Shown: positions 32,349-40,863, numbered from the stretch's first letter. The stretch: DNA of 64,000 nucleotides from Actinoplanes sp. M2I2 (GCF_023544445.1 NZ_JALPVJ010000009.1:372001-436000), one strand, 5' to 3'. The notes: generated by a model from the sequence alone, not told the origin. A program made the numbers and translations.

Positions 32349-34082
32349 ATCGACGTCGCAGTTGGCCCGTTGGCCCGCCTGTGCGGCGCGGATGGCCGGG
32401 TGGTCCGGGCCGAGCACCTCGGTGTAGGCGGCGATGGTCTCGCCGTAGAGCGCCGTGCCCTCCTCGGACCGGCCGAGAGCGGTCAGGTCGAACGACAGGT
32501 TGAGCGCGCACGCCAGCGTCGAGGGGTGGTTGCGCCCGATGAATTCGCGGCACAGGGCCAGGATCTCCGCGTCGAGGTCGTACGCCTCCTGGTGGCGGCC
32601 CTGCGCGGCCAGGTCGCTGGCCAGATTGATGCCGCAGGTGAGCGTCAGGATGTGCTTGGTGCCCAGCTTCGCGCGCAAGCCTTCCCAGGACGCCCGGTTG
32701 TGCCGCTCCGAGTCGGTCGTGTCGCCCAGCAGGCGCAGGACGATGCCGAGGTTGGTCCGGGCGTAGAGCGTGTACGGGTGGTCGGCGCCCAGCGTCGCGT
32801 GGTAGTCGGCCGCGGTCTGCTCGGCCAGTTCCCGGGCCCGCGGCAGGTCGTCGGACTCGCGCAGGTCGACCGCGAAGTTGAGCGCCGCCGCGATGGTGTC
32901 GGGGTGGGTCGGGCCGAACCGGTCGCGGAACCGGTTCATGGTGTCCTCGGCCAGTTTGAAGGCCGCGTCGTGGTCACCGGCCCGCCGCCGGGCCACGGCG
33001 AGGTTGCGGGCGATCCGGATGGTCTCCTGGTGTGCGGGGCCGAAGAGCCGGGCGTACCGGTTGTAGTTGTCCTCGACCATCCGCCGCGAGCGCAGGTACT
33101 CGCCGCACTCGCGCTCGTCGATGGTGAGGTTGTTCAGGGTCCGCAGGGTCTCCGGGTGATCGTGCCCGAGCGCCGCGATCCGCCGGCGGTAGGTGTCCGC
33201 GTCGAGCTGCCGCGCGAGCCGGAACTCCCCGGTCAGTCGCAGGCTGACGCTGAGGTTGTGGGCCGCCCGGAGCGTCTGCGGGTCGTCCTCACCGAGGCTT
33301 CGGCGAGCCGTCCGGAAGGCTTCGAGATCGAGTTCCCGGGCTTCGGTGAAGTTGCCGAAGGCGCGCAGGGTCGTGGCCACCTGGACCATCGCGTCGATGG
33401 TGCCCTCGTCGTCCGGTCCGACCGTGGCCTGATAGATCCGCAGGCTCTCGCGCTGGATGTCGGCCGCGTCGCCGAAGTTGCCCATCACCCACCAGTAGTA
33501 GCCCAGCCACTTGGCCGCGCTCAGCGTCTGCAGATGGTCGCTCCCGAGCCGGGCCCGCCAGTCGTCGACGACCTGCCGGGCCAGGTCACGTCCGGTGCTG
33601 TAGTCGCCCCAGTAGAAGTAGAACCGCACCAGGTTGCTGACCACGTCACGGGCCCAGTCGTCCTCACAGGCCCACGACCGCGAGTTGATCAGGTGTGAGG
33701 CGAGCGCCTGGTAGCGCAGCCACTGGTCCGGGTCGGCCGGATCGCCCAGTTTGACGCCGGTCAGCAGCAGGTGGGCGCCGTGCTCCATCACGGACTGCCG
33801 CTCGGCCGGGATGCTGTCCTGGAGCACCTTCTGCACCAGCCGGTGCAGCTGCAGGCTGTTGCCCCGGTGGTCGATGCGGGCCAGCACGTACTTCTGGATG
33901 TCGCGGATGGCCTGGTTGAGCCGGCTCGGGTTCTTGAGCGCCTCGTCGAGCTCCGGCGCCCCCATGGCCGCCCGCACGCCCTCGAACAGGTCGCGGCTGA
34001 TCGGCTCGGGGGCGAAGAACGAGCACACCTGCAGCAGCTGGAGCGCCGCCGGGTTCTCCACGGCCAGCCTGTCCAGGGCCAC
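32334..34082 (-). CDS. TPR half of an FxSxx-COOH-system protein, N-terminal NTPase part missing
   Basis: 582 residues from GTG 34082; the frame is open back to 34130. The first residues, ALDRLAVENPAALQLLQVCSFFAPEPISRDLFEGV and LNQAIRDIQKYVLARIDHRGNSLQLHRLVQ, match the region just after the NB-ARC-like NTPase of FxSxx-system TPR proteins. About ten TPR/NPHP3-like units follow (repeated A-x-x-L-x-x-D...LGxDHPxTL pattern, for example LGHDHPETLRTLNNLTID). The P-loop NTPase expected before residue 1 is absent; instead a MoxR fragment lies upstream in another frame. It ends DPMQF. The protein may be a remnant or may be expressed without its switch domain. Confidence 0.7.
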   Translation of the reverse strand: MALDRLAVENPAALQLLQVCSFFAPEPISRDLFEGVRAAMGAPELDEALKNPSRLNQAIRDIQKYVLARIDHRGNSLQLHRLVQKVLQDSIPAERQSVMEHGAHLLLTGVKLGDPADPDQWLRYQALASHLINSRSWACEDDWARDVVSNLVRFYFYWGDYSTGRDLARQVVDDWRARLGSDHLQTLSAAKWLGYYWWVMGNFGDAADIQRESLRIYQATVGPDDEGTIDAMVQVATTLRAFGNFTEARELDLEAFRTARRSLGEDDPQTLRAAHNLSVSLRLTGEFRLARQLDADTYRRRIAALGHDHPETLRTLNNLTIDERECGEYLRSRRMVEDNYNRYARLFGPAHQETIRIARNLAVARRRAGDHDAAFKLAEDTMNRFRDRFGPTHPDTIAAALNFAVDLRESDDLPRARELAEQTAADYHATLGADHPYTLYARTNLGIVLRLLGDTTDSERHNRASWEGLRAKLGTKHILTLTCGINLASDLAAQGRHQEAYDLDAEILALCREFIGRNHPSTLACALNLSFDLTALGRSEEGTALYGETIAAYTEVLGPDHPAIRAAQAGQRANCDVDPMQF

Positions 34083-34579
34083 GTTGGCCGCCGCGGCGAC
34101 CGGGATCTCGTAGCCGGGGGCCGGACGAAGTCACCGACGCCGGCCGGGCCGCCGCCGGCCTGGGTCTCCTGGGCCCGGCCGATCGCGTCGTACTCGTAGA
34201 GCCCGGACCGCAGCGTGGTGCGGCTGGTGATGGACCACTCCAGCACGCGTCCCAGACGCAGCTCCCGGGCGATCCGGAAGGCGATGGCGGACTTGCCGGT
34301 GCCGGGGCTCCCGGTCACCAGCAACGGCCGGCGGAGCCAGAGCGCCGCGTTGACCATGTCGCACTCGGCCCGCGAGGCCCGGCGCACCGGCAGCGTGTCG
34401 AAGCGGCCGAGTTTACGGGCGATGTCCACGTCCTCCTCGGGCGGCGCGGCCTCGACCGGCCCGCCGTCGAAGGAACGCCAGGCCGGCGGGTCGGGCAGCC
34501 GCAGCCGCCCGTCCTCGGCCGCCGGGATGCCGTCGCCCCGGTAGAACCACCAGCCGGGCGGCTGTTCGGCAGTCGTCAT
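33788..34579 (-). pseudogene. truncated MoxR-type AAA+ ATPase, fused out of frame to the TPR gene
   Basis: Starts at ATG 34579, overlapping the VMAP stop (ATGA). About 155 residues are authentic: WWFYRGDGIPAAEDGRLRLPDPPAWRSF, AECDMVNAALWLRRPLLVTGSPGTGKSAIAFRIARELRLG (Walker A) and WSITSRTTLRSGLYEYDAIGRAQET. These match the MoxR ATPases that accompany VMAP proteins. At VGDFV (about 34124) homology stops; such proteins continue with a Walker B Asp-Glu, sensor and lid, all missing. The remaining frame, to 33788, is shadow of the TPR gene. So the ATPase cannot be functional as it stands. Confidence 0.7.
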
Positions 34580-36714
34580 GGCTGGGCCCCCGTGTGATAG
34601 ACGTTGCGGTCCGGGTCGTCCCAGAGCACGGCCAGGTGCCGGCCCGGGTGCCGGTCCCGCGCGTCCGGCGCGAGCAGACCGGCGTCGTGACGCAGCGCGT
34701 GCACCCGGTCGGTCAGCTCGCCCGGCGGCTCGGCGGTGATCTCGTCGAGGTGACCGGCCGGCTCGGCGCCGAGCGTGCCCGGCCGGTGGTCCCAGAGGAT
34801 GACCGGGATGCCCGCGAGCAGCGCCGATTGCAGCTCCTGACCGCCGGCCCGGTCGTCCGGCGAACTGCCCAGGACGACCGTGGTGAGGTCGGGGTCCTCC
34901 CGCAGCCGGGCGGTCCACAGTCCCAGCTCCTCCGAGGCGGGATCGGCGCGGCCCCGGTGCACGCGCGGTTGCGGCGGGTTCTGCCAGAGCGAGCGCCACC
35001 GCCGGTTCCAGACGCGATGCCGGCCGGGCTCGCGCATCCGATCGAGGCTGCGCACCACCACGCGGTAGTCGAGGCAGATCGGCACCGGCGCCGGCGAGCC
35101 GAGCTCGGTGTGCCACCACTCGACCGCGGTGTTGAGCAGATCCACCGGGAGCAGCAGCTCGATCTCCACCGGCTCGTCGAGGTCGTGCCAGGTGGACTCG
35201 GCGTGCCGGATCGCTTCCTGGAGCACGCGTTCGAGGTCCCGGAACGTCGTCCGCCGGGGATCGCTGGGCTCCGGGTCCCAGTGTCGCTGCCGGCGCTGGA
35301 TCCAGTACCGGACCTGACAGCCGCCGCTCTCGATGCCGTCGCGCTCGATCTGGATGAGCAGGCAGGGCCGGATCGGTGGGCGGCTGCCGTTCCTCTCCCG
35401 CGCCACCGCCTCCTCGACGGTCCGGCGGTACGCCGGGTCGAGCTCGCCGATCTGCAGGATCTGCCGGGCCACCCGGTCGGTCCACGCGCGCATCTGACCG
35501 GCCAGCCGGGCCGGCGCCCGGGCGGCCACGTGTTCGACGAAGGCGACCAGCGGGGGGACCCGGTCCGGTCCGGCGTTGCGGCCGGCCAGCCGGACGGCCA
35601 TCCCGGTCAGCGACGTCCGTTCGTCCGGCAGGGGGACCAGCCCGCCGACGGCCGCGTGCCACGCGGCCGCGCCGTCGATGTCCCCGGCCTGGTCGAGGTA
35701 CTCGCGGAGCCGGGTCATCTCGAGGTCGGGCAACAGGCTGCGGGCGCCGTCGCGTTCCAGCCGCCACACCGGGAACGGCGGGCACTGCGCCAGCAGACCC
35801 CGCACGCCGCCGGCCGCGACCAGCGAGCCGTACTGGTGCCACTCGTTGTTCTTGTATTCGTCGCAGTAGTCGACGATGCCGCGGACGACGAACCAGTTGA
35901 CGCCGCGGTTGGCCACCCCCGCGGCGACACCGGCCGTCTCCATCTCGAAGGCCAGCACCCGGTGGCGGACGGCCAGTTGGTCGCGCAGCGCGCCGTTCTT
36001 GAGCAGCACGTCGGCCGACCCGATCGCGCCGAAGTGGACCTTGGGCCGGCCGTCCGGGTGGCCGGAGTCGCGCCGGTCCGGGTGCGGCACCGCTCGCCGG
36101 CCGCGGTGCAATTGGTCCTTGCTCTCGTCGGGCCGGGCGAAGACGGCCATCGGGTAGTCGTCGGGCGGCGTGAGCAGGCCGGCCCAGTCCAGCGGCCGGC
36201 CGAGGATCTGGTCCTCCTCGAGCCGATGGGCGATGCGCTTGAGGTCCATCGAGATGCCTCCGACCGGCCGGCGCTGCTCGGCCCCGTGCGGCCCCTCCCG
36301 GACGTGCCCGTAGTCCACGATGCCGTCGAGGGCGATCACGACGTCGCCCAGCCGGACGTGCTGCTGCGGCTCGCGCGGGGACGGCACCCCGCCGGCGACA
36401 CCGACCATGATCACGCAGCGCACGTGCGGAAAGCTGCGGAGCATGTCGGTGCAGGTCGCCGCCGCGTTGCGGGTGTTGTCCTCGGCCAGGGTCACCAGCA
36501 CCACCCGGTGCGGGCGGCCCGGCTCCGCGCTGTCCAGGTGACCCATCCGGTATTCGTTCGGGTCGTCGACCATGCGGACCGTGCGGGGCCCGGCCATCAG
36601 CGTGCGCATCGCCGCTCCCTCGATCGCCAGGGCGGCGATGATCCCGATCGTCACGTCGGGAAAGGCGTCGGCCTCCGCCGGGGCGGACCGATAACTGCCG
36701 TCAGGTGCTGACAT
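34576..36714 (-). CDS. nucleoside-phosphorylase effector with EAD-like and VMAP-C domains
   Basis: 712 residues from ATG 36714 (an in-frame ATG at 36795 is less likely; neither has a strong ribosome-binding site). Residues 20-310 are a PNP/UDP-phosphorylase domain: VTIGIIAALAIEGAAMRTLM, VIMVGVAGGVPSP (100-113, phosphate/ribose site), LGDVVI, and FEMETAGVAAG (256-266, nucleoside-binding Glu). Residues about 325-425 look like an effector-associated domain (EADs are short death-like adaptors). From about 430 to the end is a VMAP-C-like region (LLIQIERDGI, WHDLDEPVEIELLLPVDLLN, VVVRSLDRMREP, PVILWDHRPG). In ternary VMAP systems this protein is the effector platform controlled by a MoxR ATPase. 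Confidence 0.75.
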   Translation of the reverse strand: MSAPDGSYRSAPAEADAFPDVTIGIIAALAIEGAAMRTLMAGPRTVRMVDDPNEYRMGHLDSAEPGRPHRVVLVTLAEDNTRNAAATCTDMLRSFPHVRCVIMVGVAGGVPSPREPQQHVRLGDVVIALDGIVDYGHVREGPHGAEQRRPVGGISMDLKRIAHRLEEDQILGRPLDWAGLLTPPDDYPMAVFARPDESKDQLHRGRRAVPHPDRRDSGHPDGRPKVHFGAIGSADVLLKNGALRDQLAVRHRVLAFEMETAGVAAGVANRGVNWFVVRGIVDYCDEYKNNEWHQYGSLVAAGGVRGLLAQCPPFPVWRLERDGARSLLPDLEMTRLREYLDQAGDIDGAAAWHAAVGGLVPLPDERTSLTGMAVRLAGRNAGPDRVPPLVAFVEHVAARAPARLAGQMRAWTDRVARQILQIGELDPAYRRTVEEAVARERNGSRPPIRPCLLIQIERDGIESGGCQVRYWIQRRQRHWDPEPSDPRRTTFRDLERVLQEAIRHAESTWHDLDEPVEIELLLPVDLLNTAVEWWHTELGSPAPVPICLDYRVVVRSLDRMREPGRHRVWNRRWRSLWQNPPQPRVHRGRADPASEELGLWTARLREDPDLTTVVLGSSPDDRAGGQELQSALLAGIPVILWDHRPGTLGAEPAGHLDEITAEPPGELTDRVHALRHDAGLLAPDARDRHPGRHLAVLWDDPDRNVYHTGAQP

Positions 36715-36988
36715 CTCACGAGGCCGGTGACCGGTGAGAACGCCTCCTATCAGGCAAAGCGGTGGCCCAGTTCGATCGGTTCCATGCCAACTCACGACCC
36801 CCGTCAGAAGAGATCACTTCTACTGAGCGCCACGCCCGGCCACCACAGTGTTACAGAGTTGCGCACACCACACAACGATCACCAAACGATCGTGGAATGC
36901 GGTGGGAATGTTCCGCCCGAAAAGGACGCCGGCCATTCAAGATCGGAGTGAATCCAATGATCGAGGTAAATGGGATTTCGCCGGTGAC
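36715..36988. other. intergenic region upstream of the VMAP gene
   Basis: About 270 bases with lower GC than the surroundings, including ACAACGATCACCAAACGATCGTGG around 36874-36897. It should hold the promoter of the VMAP operon, which reads leftward. I recognise no operator and no gene. Confidence 0.35.
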
Positions 36989-37023
36989 GGGTCCGGCCCG
37001 GCCGCGACGGCCGGGCCGGACCC
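36989..37023 (-). terminator. terminator of the Rpf-LysM gene
   Basis: GGGTCCGGCCCGGCC and its exact complement form a 15-bp stem around a 5-base loop, seven bases after the Rpf stop on the minus strand. Confidence 0.78.
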
Positions 37024-37030
37024 GGCGGCG

Positions 37031-37663
37031 TCAGAGCGCGAGCCGCTGACCCGGGAAGATCACGTTCGGGTTGTCCACGACAGACCGGTTGAGCTGGTAG
37101 AGAGCCTTCCAGCCGCCCTTGACGTGGTTCTTCGAGGCGATCTTGGCCAGGGTGTCGCCGGAGCGGACGACGTAGTGCTTGCCCGTGGCCTTCGCCGCCA
37201 CCGTCGACTTCTTCACCGTCGACTTCTTCACCGTCGACTTCTTGGTCACCGAAGTGGACTTCTTCGTGGCCGAAGAGGACTTCTTGGCGCCGCCGGTGTT
37301 CTTCGCCGCGTACGACTTGCTCGAGCCGGCCTTCTTGCCGCACACCGGCCAGGCGCCGATGCCCTGCCCGTCGAGCACCTTCTCGGCGATCCGGATCTGC
37401 TCGGAGCGGGTCGCCTTGTCGGCCGTCGAGGCGTACTTGGTACCGCCGTACGCCTTCCACGTGCTGCGGCTGAACTGCAGACCGCCGTAGTAGCCGTTGC
37501 CCGTGTTGATGCTCCAGTTGCCGCTGGACTCGCACTGGGCGATGGCGTCCCAGTTCACGGCCGCCTGAGCGGGCGAGGCCGGGCCGAGCAGGCTCACCGC
37601 GCCGGCGACACCGGCCGCCGTCAGGCCGAGAGCGACCCGGGTCTTCTTTCCGAATGTGGACAT
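37031..37663 (-). CDS. resuscitation-promoting-factor-like transglycosylase with LysM
   Basis: 210 residues from ATG 37663 with CGTGGAGG eight bases upstream. Signal peptide about 1-35 (VALGLTAAGVAGAVSLLGPASPAQA). The Rpf domain follows immediately: VNWDAIAQCESSGNWSINTGNGYYGGLQFSRSTWKAYGG, with the catalytic Glu in CESSGNW, and GAWPVCGKK ends the domain. A Lys/Ser/Thr/Val linker (KKSTVKKSTVKKSTV) leads to a LysM module (YVVRSGDTLAKIASKNHVKGGWKALYQLN). It cleaves peptidoglycan glycan strands outside the cell and can stimulate growth from dormancy. Expression is probably gated by the c-di-AMP riboswitch in its leader. Confidence 0.92.
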   Translation of the reverse strand: MSTFGKKTRVALGLTAAGVAGAVSLLGPASPAQAAVNWDAIAQCESSGNWSINTGNGYYGGLQFSRSTWKAYGGTKYASTADKATRSEQIRIAEKVLDGQGIGAWPVCGKKAGSSKSYAAKNTGGAKKSSSATKKSTSVTKKSTVKKSTVKKSTVAAKATGKHYVVRSGDTLAKIASKNHVKGGWKALYQLNRSVVDNPNVIFPGQRLAL

Positions 37664-37673
37664 CACAAAAAAC

Positions 37674-37840
37674 CTCCACGCCTGCGAGGTCAGCTGTCGG
37701 GTTCGGGCTGAGGTGCCCGGCCGCACGTGGCGGCTTCACCCCGAGGCGCACATCCGTGCGCCGGAGAACGTGTGGGTCCCCCGCTCCCTGCCTCAGGATC
37801 GGGTCCACCGGGCGACGGCAGGGACTCGGCGATCCGCCCG
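37674..37840 (-). ncRNA. ydaO-type c-di-AMP riboswitch
   Basis: Read on the minus strand, the leader contains in order GGATCGCCGAGTC, CTGCCG, CGGTGGACC, AGGGAGCGGGGGACCCA, CGGGGTGAAG, GAACCCGACAGCTGACCTCG and AGGC. These are the conserved blocks of the ydaO-yuaA riboswitch in their usual order. ydaO elements are known upstream of rpf/LysM cell-wall genes in actinobacteria, where c-di-AMP binding turns expression off. The element ends ten bases before the start codon, so the ribosome-binding site lies at its 3' edge. Confidence 0.88.
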
Positions 37841-37879
37841 GGGCGTCCGCGATGGCGGACCGGCCGACGGTAACCACGA

Positions 37880-39184
37880 GTGACCCCGTACGGCCAACTC
37901 CGACAGCACGAACGTGAAAATGCTCTCAGGTCGGGGGAACCGCCGAAGATCAGCCGTCGTCGGAGGGTGGTGATCCGTTTTCTGACCACAGCCGCCCTGG
38001 TCAGCGGCCTGCTTGTCACGGCCGGCTGCGGCGGCGGCGCACCGCCCGGCGACGCCGCCCGGATCGACGCGAGCCTGGTGGCCGATCTCACCCCGGCCGA
38101 CGCCGTCGCGGTCGGCCGGGCCGTCGGCGACTTCGCGTTCGACCTGTTCGACGAGGTGTCCGAGGCCGATCGGAACGCCGTCACGTCACCGCTGTCGGTC
38201 GCGGTGCTGCTGGCCATGATCTCGGCCGGCGCGGACGGGGACACCGGCGCCGAGATGGCGAAGGTGCTCGGGTTGCGCGAGGGCCCCGACCCCCGCGTCG
38301 GCGCTCTGCTGCGATCGCTGGCCGACACCGAGGACGTCACCCTCTCGGTCGCCAACGCGCTGCACAGTGACGGCCCGCTCGAACAGGACTACCTGAGCTT
38401 CGTCCGCCGCGCGTTCGGCGCCACCCTGGAACAGAGTGATCTCGCCTCGCCGGAGGCCGCCGAGGCCATCGACGACTGGGTGAGCAAGAACACCAACGGC
38501 CGCATCCCCGAGATCGCCGCCGACCTCGGGCTGCCCGACCCGCAAGCGGTTCTCGTGCTGCTCAACACGGTCTACTTCCTCGGCGAGTGGACGAGCAGCT
38601 TCGACGACGACGACACCCGGCCGGCGCCGTTCGCCGCGCCCGGTGGCCGGGCCGACGTCCCGATGATGCATCTGGACGCCCAGAGCTTCCCCTACACGGA
38701 CCGCGACGGCTACCGCATGGTCCGCCTGCCCTACGGCGAGGACGGCCGGTTCGGCATGGAGATCATTCTGCCCGACGACGGGCGCGATCCGGATCTGGAC
38801 GCCGCCGAGTGGCGCGCCGCCGTCGGCAGCCTCAGCCCGGCGCGGATCGACGAGCTCGCCCTGCCCCGCTTCGAGCTGCGCTGGTCGGCCGAGCTGGGGA
38901 CCCCGCTGCGGCGCCTGGGCCTGGCCGCCGCCTTCGACCCGGGCCGGGCCGACTTCCGCCCGATGTCCCCGGCCGCGCCGGCTCTGGGCCGGGTCGTCCA
39001 CAAGACGTACGTCAAGGTCGACGAACGGGGCACCGAGGCGGCCGCCGTCACGGGCGGGGTGATGACCACCTCGGCGCGGACGGGCACGCTGACCTTCCGC
39101 GTGGACCGGCCGTTCCTGTTCACGATCTCCGACCGGGAGACCGGGACGATCCTGTTCCTCGGCCGGGTCACCGACCCGCGTTGA
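37880..39184 (+). CDS. serpin, predicted lipoprotein
   Basis: 434 residues from GTG 37880; GTG 37970, directly after CGGAGG, is an alternative start that still keeps the signal. The lipoprotein signal is RFLTTAALVSGLLVTAGCGGG with the lipobox Cys. The serpin body includes NAVTSPLSVAVLLAMISAGADGDTGAEM, VLLNTVYFLGEWTSSFD, and the hinge KVDERGTEAAAVTGG, which has the small residues needed for loop insertion, so it is probably inhibitory. The signature FRVDRPFLFTI closes it. The scissile bond may be the Arg-Thr of TSARTG. It would block serine proteases outside the membrane. It is divergent from the Rpf riboswitch. Confidence 0.9.
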   Translation: MTPYGQLRQHERENALRSGEPPKISRRRRVVIRFLTTAALVSGLLVTAGCGGGAPPGDAARIDASLVADLTPADAVAVGRAVGDFAFDLFDEVSEADRNAVTSPLSVAVLLAMISAGADGDTGAEMAKVLGLREGPDPRVGALLRSLADTEDVTLSVANALHSDGPLEQDYLSFVRRAFGATLEQSDLASPEAAEAIDDWVSKNTNGRIPEIAADLGLPDPQAVLVLLNTVYFLGEWTSSFDDDDTRPAPFAAPGGRADVPMMHLDAQSFPYTDRDGYRMVRLPYGEDGRFGMEIILPDDGRDPDLDAAEWRAAVGSLSPARIDELALPRFELRWSAELGTPLRRLGLAAAFDPGRADFRPMSPAAPALGRVVHKTYVKVDERGTEAAAVTGGVMTTSARTGTLTFRVDRPFLFTISDRETGTILFLGRVTDPR

Positions 39185-39236
39185 GCACCGATGCCGGCGT
39201 CCCCGATCCTCGCCGAGGACCGATCTCGAGCGCCGC

Positions 39237-39578
39237 TCAGGCCAGGGCGTCCTCGACGCTGGGATACAGGGCGAGCATCCGGTCGAGGTTGACCACCGCG
39301 ATCACCGTCGAGACCGGCGGGTGGACCTCGGCCAGCCGCAGGGAGGCGCCCCGCTCGCCGGCCAGCCGGTGCAGCAGGACGAACGTCCGCAGACCGCTGG
39401 AGTCGCAGAAGGCGAGACCGCCCAGGTCGAGGACCAGCCGTTCGACGCCGGAGCCGAGCGCGGCCCGGCCGGCCTCCTCGAGCACGTGGGCGATGTCGCG
39501 GTCGAGCTCGCCGCCGACGGTGAGCACGGTGACCCGGCCGTCCGCCTTGCCCACGGTCACCGTCAACTGATCCGTCAT
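39237..39578 (-). CDS. STAS-domain anti-sigma factor antagonist
   Basis: 113 residues from ATG 39578 with GAGGA six bases upstream, overlapping the phosphatase stop (ATGA). STAS fold: LTVTVGKADGRVTVLTVGGELDRDIAHVL, VLDLGGLAFCDSSGLRTFVLLHRLAGER, where the Ser of CDSSG is the usual phosphorylation site. Such proteins release a sigma factor from its anti-sigma kinase when dephosphorylated. The phosphatase just upstream is the likely activator. Confidence 0.9.
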   Translation of the reverse strand: MTDQLTVTVGKADGRVTVLTVGGELDRDIAHVLEEAGRAALGSGVERLVLDLGGLAFCDSSGLRTFVLLHRLAGERGASLRLAEVHPPVSTVIAVVNLDRMLALYPSVEDALA

Positions 39579-40813
39579 TCCGCGTCCTCGTCCTTGTCTT
39601 CCTGCGCCGCCTTGGGCACTGTATTCAACGCGGCGGCGGCCGACCACTGCACCAGCATCAGCGTGGCGTCGTCGGCCGGCGGGCCACCCTGGTGCTCGAG
39701 GACGCTGTGGGTCAGCCGACGCACCGTCTCGGGCGCGGGCAGACCGGCGGCCGCGCTGCGCTCGACCAGGTCGATCATGCGGGCTTCGCCGAACCGGTCG
39801 CCGGCGGCCGTCCGCGCCTCGGTCACGCCGTCGGTGTAGAGCAGCAGCCGATCATCGGGCTCGAACGCCTCCTCGGCCACCTCGACGTCCGTGTCGGGCA
39901 GGCCCAGCGGCAGGCGGCGCCCACCGGTCAGCTGCCCCACCGCCCGCCCGTCCCGCAGCACGATCGGCGCCGGATGCCCGGCGTTGAGGTAGCGCAGGCG
40001 GCCGGTCTCGAGGTCGAGCTCGGCCAGCACGCCGGTGGCGAAGCGGCTGTCGTGGAACTGCTCGGTCAGCGCCCGGTCGACCGCCCGGGCCTGGTCGACC
40101 AGTCCCCCGCCGGCCCGCCGGGTGGCCCGGATCGCGGCCAGGGCGACCGCGCACGTCAGGCCGGCCTCGAGGCCGCGCCCGGCGCCGTCCAGCACCGCCA
40201 GCGACATGATGCCGTCGTCGACCGCGTAGTCGAACCCGTCGCCGCCCACGTCGTAGCAGGGCTGCAGGAAGGCGCTGACCACCGCCCGGTCGAAGCTGGC
40301 GGTCAGCGGCGGCAGCAGCGCCCACAGCAGCTCCGCGTTGGTGGACATCGACCCGGACCGGCGGGCCCGCTCGAGCCCGTCGCCGCGCACCTCGACGGCG
40401 GCGGCCAGATGCCCGATCAGCCCGGCGACCAGCTCACAGCGCCGCAGGAAATCGGGCTCCGCGGTGTCGGCCGTCTCCTCGGCCACGACCTCGATCACGC
40501 CGAGGCGGTCGGTGCCGTCGACCATCGGCACCCACCACCGTCGTTCGTCCCCGGCCCGGGCCGAGCGGACGCGGGCGAACGCCCGGCCGGCCAGGGAGCC
40601 GTCCACCGGCAGCGGTTCCGGCGCCGCCCCGGGCTGACGCAGGGGGATCAGCGCCGTCTGCTCGTAGTTCACCACCCAGACGCGCGTGTGCAGGCCCACC
40701 CGGGCCATCACCTCGGCCAGGGACGGCGCGAGATCCTGGGGAAGCCACAGGTGCACGCCGCGCAGCAGGTCCTGTATCGCCTCGAACCAGCGCAGGTCGG
40801 TCGCTCGATCCAT
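39575..40813 (-). CDS. PP2C/SpoIIE-type serine phosphatase with N-terminal sensor domain
   Basis: 412 residues. Start ATG 40813 with AAGGTGA five bases upstream; GTG 40822 is less likely. Residues about 10-150 resemble a GAF-like sensor (VWVVNYEQTALIPLRQPG, RLGVIEVVAEE). The phosphatase domain runs from about 175: FLQPCYDVGGDGFDYAV (metal Asp), LAVLDGAGRGLEAGL, RLRYLNAGHPAPIVLRDG, GLPDTDVEVAEEAFEPDDRLLLYTDGVTEAR, PPADDATLMLVQW. This is the RsbU/SpoIIE family that dephosphorylates STAS antagonists. It lies between USP and STAS genes reading the same way, making a small stress-response operon. Confidence 0.88.
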   Translation of the reverse strand: MDRATDLRWFEAIQDLLRGVHLWLPQDLAPSLAEVMARVGLHTRVWVVNYEQTALIPLRQPGAAPEPLPVDGSLAGRAFARVRSARAGDERRWWVPMVDGTDRLGVIEVVAEETADTAEPDFLRRCELVAGLIGHLAAAVEVRGDGLERARRSGSMSTNAELLWALLPPLTASFDRAVVSAFLQPCYDVGGDGFDYAVDDGIMSLAVLDGAGRGLEAGLTCAVALAAIRATRRAGGGLVDQARAVDRALTEQFHDSRFATGVLAELDLETGRLRYLNAGHPAPIVLRDGRAVGQLTGGRRLPLGLPDTDVEVAEEAFEPDDRLLLYTDGVTEARTAAGDRFGEARMIDLVERSAAAGLPAPETVRRLTHSVLEHQGGPPADDATLMLVQWSAAAALNTVPKAAQEDKDEDAE

Positions 40814-40863
40814 GGCGCTCACCTTAAGCCCGCGAGCCCCGGGCGCTCAGCAAGTGCGGCGCC

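Noticed and set aside
32302..32553. 83-residue minus-strand ORF ending EPMQF
   Set aside because: It lies in another frame of the TPR gene. Its end looks real only because of the 16-bp repeat.
34580..35842. Minus-strand frame upstream of the MoxR start
   Set aside because: It overlaps the VMAP gene in another frame and is Arg/Gly/Pro-rich shadow. MoxR homology begins only at 34579.
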